From NCBI GenBank assembly GCA_041565275.1, contig JBFGVE010000002.1, positions 18,655 to 82,654 on the forward strand: a DNA stretch of 64,000 nt, given 5' to 3'. The first letter of the stretch is position 1, and each line of letters starts with the position of its first letter. Below are positions 61,736-64,000 of this stretch, one piece after another. The notes beneath the pieces are model-generated. The model saw only the letters and a program-made list of their open reading frames with translations, had not been told where the DNA came from and ran no database searches. This DNA is from CAWUKT01 sp041565275 (GTDB taxonomy: Bacteria > Bacteroidota > Bacteroidia > J057 > JADKCL01). Position numbers and translations under genes: made by a program.

Positions 61736-62965
61736 ATGATAGTTGAAATCAAAGTTGTCAGTCCGGGCGAATCGATTACCGAAGTAGAGCTTGGATCCTG
61801 GCTGGTTGAAGATGGGGACATCGTTGAAATGGATGACCTGTTGGTTGAGATAAATTCTGACAAAGCGACCATGGAGCTTCCTGCAGAATATGCAGGAAAA
61901 ATCGAGATCATAGCCCAAGAAGGGGATATCCTTCCCATCGGAGGATTGATCGCTAAGTTGGATACAAGCTTTGTTCCATCCGAAGCCTCAGAAGCCGTGA
62001 CATCAGCTTCTGAAACTGCTTCTGGTAAAACTGCCGGATCTGCCGGAGCCAAGGCTCATACCGCTGGTGTTCCAAGCCCTTCTGCAGAAAAGCTAATGAA
62101 GGATAAGGGCATCCCTGCCGAGTCCGTGACTGGCTCAGGTCGTGACGGACGGATCACCAAAGGTGATGTCATCCATGCACTGAAGGACAGGCCAGTAGCC
62201 GATGAATATCCTAAGGCAGAACCTCAAAAGGAACCCTCTCCGCTCCCCACTATAGGAGGAGGCACCAGGGAAGTTAGCCGGAAACGCATGTCTCCTTTGC
62301 GCCGCTCAATCGCCAAAAGATTGGTGTCGGTGAAAAATGAAACCGCGATGCTGACTACTTTCAACGAAGTGGATATGTCGGCTATCAAGGAATTGCGTAC
62401 CAAGTACAAAGAGAAGTTCAAAGAAAAACACGGAGTTGGACTTGGATTCATGGGCTTTTTCTGCAAAGCCGTCACTGAAGCGATGAAGGACTTTCCGGGT
62501 GTCAATTCTCAGATCGATGGAGATGAAATCGTCAGCCACGATTACGTAGACATTGGTATTGCTGTCTCTACTCCTCGCGGTTTAGTCGTGCCCAATATCC
62601 GCAACGCGGAGAGTATGTCGATTGTGGAGATTGAACAGGCAATTCGCCATTTCGCACTTAAGGCCAGGGACAATAAAGTTACATTGGAGGATATGACTGG
62701 TGGTACATTCTCCATCACCAATGGTGGGATATTCGGTTCCATGCTCTCAACCCCGATCATCAATCCCCCCCAAAGTGCAATCCTCGGGATGCACAATATC
62801 GTTGACAGACCTGTTGCCATCAATGGACAGGTAGAGATCCGCCCGATCATGTATGTAGCACTTTCTTATGACCATCGGATTGTAGATGGAAAAGAAGCTG
62901 TAAGCTTCCTCTATAAAGTCCGCGAATACCTCGAAGACCCTACCCGTCTTCTTTTCGGCGTATAG
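61736..62965 (+). CDS. sucB: 2-oxoglutarate dehydrogenase E2 component
   Basis: This 409-residue dihydrolipoyl succinyltransferase has one lipoyl domain with the lipoyl lysine K43 in INSDKATMELPAEY. An Ala/Ser/Thr-rich linker and a peripheral subunit-binding domain follow (PSPSAEKLMKDKGIPAESV). The catalytic domain ends with SYDHRIVDGKEAVSFL, which holds the active-site histidine and aspartate. It is the last recognisable gene of the window. E3 (lpd) is not present. Confidence 0.96.
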   Translation: MIVEIKVVSPGESITEVELGSWLVEDGDIVEMDDLLVEINSDKATMELPAEYAGKIEIIAQEGDILPIGGLIAKLDTSFVPSEASEAVTSASETASGKTAGSAGAKAHTAGVPSPSAEKLMKDKGIPAESVTGSGRDGRITKGDVIHALKDRPVADEYPKAEPQKEPSPLPTIGGGTREVSRKRMSPLRRSIAKRLVSVKNETAMLTTFNEVDMSAIKELRTKYKEKFKEKHGVGLGFMGFFCKAVTEAMKDFPGVNSQIDGDEIVSHDYVDIGIAVSTPRGLVVPNIRNAESMSIVEIEQAIRHFALKARDNKVTLEDMTGGTFSITNGGIFGSMLSTPIINPPQSAILGMHNIVDRPVAINGQVEIRPIMYVALSYDHRIVDGKEAVSFLYKVREYLEDPTRLLFGV

Positions 62966-63041
62966 TGTTATACTATTCTCTGAATACTAATGAAGGTCTT
63001 GGAGGTTCTCCACGATCTCTTCCGATTATTGTCCAAATTCA

Positions 63042-63171
63042 GACCCACAATTGTAAAAGGTGGGTCACTCAGTCAAAACTCATTGTGGGGCAGAGCAGGC
63101 GGCAGCCTGTACAACTCTGGTCCCAGAGGTCGCAGGTTCTTCGACAGCGACTAAAGCGCCCGTAAAGAACC
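63042..63171 (+). ncRNA. Structured non-coding stretch with alternative hairpins
   Basis: In the 270 bases after sucB no gene is supportable, but several stems line up. GACCCAC (63042-63048) pairs with GTGGGTC (63060-63066). Overlapping it, CCCACAAT (63044-63051) pairs with ATTGTGGG (63082-63089), so the two stems exclude each other. CAGGC/GCCTG (63096-63109) and CTCTGG/CCAGAG (63115-63128) follow, and then GGTTCTT/AAGAACC (63135-63171). This could be a 3' UTR structure or a small RNA. It matches no RNA class I know. Confidence 0.35.
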
Positions 63172-63239
63172 ACCAACGCAGTTGGGAGTAGACTACGTGT
63201 AAATTATATTTTTGAACCCCGCTAAATATTCCTCCTACC

Positions 63240-63883
63240 TTTGCCAGGTTGTACTCTTACCTTTGCCGTTGTGTCCTTCGGCTCTTGCTGGGTTGTAATC
63301 TGGTCACAACCGGGTTGTACTTTTGACCCCAACTGGGTTGTACTGTAGCTACACAAGGTTGTACTTTTGACCCTAACTGGGTTGTATTGTAGCTACACAA
63401 AGTTGTACTTCGGAAATAACTGAATTGTACTGAGCTTCCAATCGGATTGTGTTCTTCCTAGAACTGGGATGTAGGCTGACCATTACCTAGGCCTATCCTG
63501 ACTACAATCAGATTGTATTCTGTACTAAACCGGGATGTACTCTCCTGACCGTTACTTGATTGAACTCTGTATACAGCCAAATTGTACGCTGGACATAATC
63601 GAATTGTATTCCGCAACCAGTCGGATTGTACACTAAACACAGCCAAATTGTATGCTGGAAATAATCAAGCTGCACGCTTAATCGTAATCAGGTTATACTG
63701 TGGCCCTAGCCAGGATGTATTCTGACCCCAACCGGGATGTGTTCTGCCTTCATTCAGGATGTGTTCTGCCTTCATCCAGGAGGTGTTCTGTCTCCAACCG
63801 GGAGGTGTTCTGTACACAACTGATTGACACTTCCATCTCCAGCCGGGTTGTTTATGGAGCACAACCCGGTTGTTTTCCGGGCT
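63240..63883. repeat. Degenerate tandem array of about 29 units of 22 bp
   Basis: Aligning on the core GGNTTGTA gives about 29 consecutive units, most exactly 22 bp and a few 21-26 bp. The rough consensus is AAYCGGGWTGTACTCTGACCCC. Examples start at 63325 (AACTGGGTTGTACTG...), 63577 (AGCCAAATTGTACGC...) and 63731 (AACCGGGATGTGTTC...). Neighbouring units are most alike, and some repeat as 44-bp pairs (63332-63400), which suggests growth by slippage. Several copies contain perfect dyads: ACAACC-G-GGTTGT (63306-63318), TACAATC-A-GATTGTA (63503-63517) and ACAACC-C-GGTTGT (63861-63873). The period is not a multiple of three, and open frames across it are incidental. Confidence 0.85.
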
Positions 63884-63892
63884 CTTGGCGAT

Positions 63893-63935
63893 AGGGGCCT
63901 GAATCGATGTTCCCTGCCGTTTATGGCCCTTTTTT
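63893..63935 (+). terminator. Terminator-like hairpin after the repeat array
   Basis: GGGCC (63895-63899) pairs with GGCCC (63925-63929), extendable by a G-T and an A-T pair, followed by six T. The loop of about 25 bases is long. It would end transcripts that run from sucB through the array. Confidence 0.4.
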
Positions 63936-64000
63936 GTATGGATAACAAATAAATAATGGGACTACATTTTCCTATTTCATTCATAATTCCTAGATTTACG

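Noticed and set aside
62966..63239. tRNA, SRP RNA or RNase P RNA after sucB
   Set aside because: No cloverleaf with a GGTTC T-arm, no SRP GGAAG/AGCAG tetraloop domain and no RNase P core could be recognised.
63458..63862. Two minus-strand open frames of 62 and 65 codons
   Set aside because: They run across the 22-bp repeats, whose period is not a multiple of three. The 22-residue periodicity in the translation is a by-product of the DNA repeat.
63240..63883. CRISPR array
   Set aside because: Units are contiguous with a 22-bp period and no unique spacers, and the repeats themselves are degenerate. No cas gene is present in the window.

Overview
This 64 kb window looks like the chromosome of a member of the Bacteroidota. 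It encodes a protein with a type IX secretion (T9SS) C-terminal sorting domain. Its promoters fit the Bacteroidota pattern (TTG, about 18-22 bp, TAnnTTTG) rather than the sigma-70 pattern, and Shine-Dalgarno sequences are hardly visible. The gene set (separate PurS, class Ia NrdAB, Ccm-type cytochrome c maturation, 3-hydroxyanthranilate dioxygenase) fits an aerobic marine or environmental member, perhaps Saprospiria. That finer placement is inference only. I see no rRNA, tRNA, insertion sequence, prophage or CRISPR array. Most of the window is housekeeping chromosome.

Left end (1-2000): a cobalamin riboswitch precedes a truncated beta-propeller gene, likely a BtuG-type B12 capture protein. 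Two exported thioredoxin-fold proteins run the other way. 2-9.2 kb: a nucleotide-sugar block on the minus strand (rfbA, rfbC, UDP-xylose synthase, UDP-glucose dehydrogenase, and a WbpE/WbpD-like aminotransferase and acetyltransferase pair), interrupted by an opposite-strand gene for an FN3-like anchored protein. 9.2-15 kb: a beta-barrel protein, a SRPBCC/MazG pair, a GT-C membrane glycosyltransferase with dtd, a startless gene remnant, thiG and a GNAT protein. 15-25 kb: pheS, 3-hydroxyacyl-CoA dehydrogenase, an active/inactive M16 protease pair, the nrdBA operon with a clear terminator, and a site-2 protease.

25-29.7 kb: a catalytically incomplete acyl-CoA-synthetase-like protein, a DUF721 protein, pssA, purS, an A-type Fe-S carrier, HMG-CoA lyase and 3-hydroxyanthranilate dioxygenase. 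30-36 kb: a cytochrome c maturation operon, ccmB-ccmC-ccmD-like-ccmE-ccmF, in which CcmE carries a Cys-type CxxxY heme site, followed by a DUF2520 gene. 36-45 kb: acyl-CoA dehydrogenase, topoisomerase III, a lipoprotein with two ExbD/TolR-like halves, a deoxyhypusine-synthase-family protein, a quinone-oxidoreductase-like protein and a PurF-type amidotransferase. 45-57.5 kb: hpt, an M15-like membrane protein, adk, obg, a T9SS-sorted surface protein, an RND/MMPL exporter, ileS and lspA. 57.6-63 kb: nuoF followed by sucA and sucB, linking NADH production by 2-oxoglutarate dehydrogenase with its oxidation by complex I.

The final kilobase is non-coding and the most unusual part. A stretch with several hairpins, two of them mutually exclusive, is followed by about 29 degenerate tandem copies of a 22-bp unit. 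Several copies carry a dyad-symmetric core (ACAAYC-N-GRTTGT). A terminator-like hairpin follows. I could not match this array to any known element.
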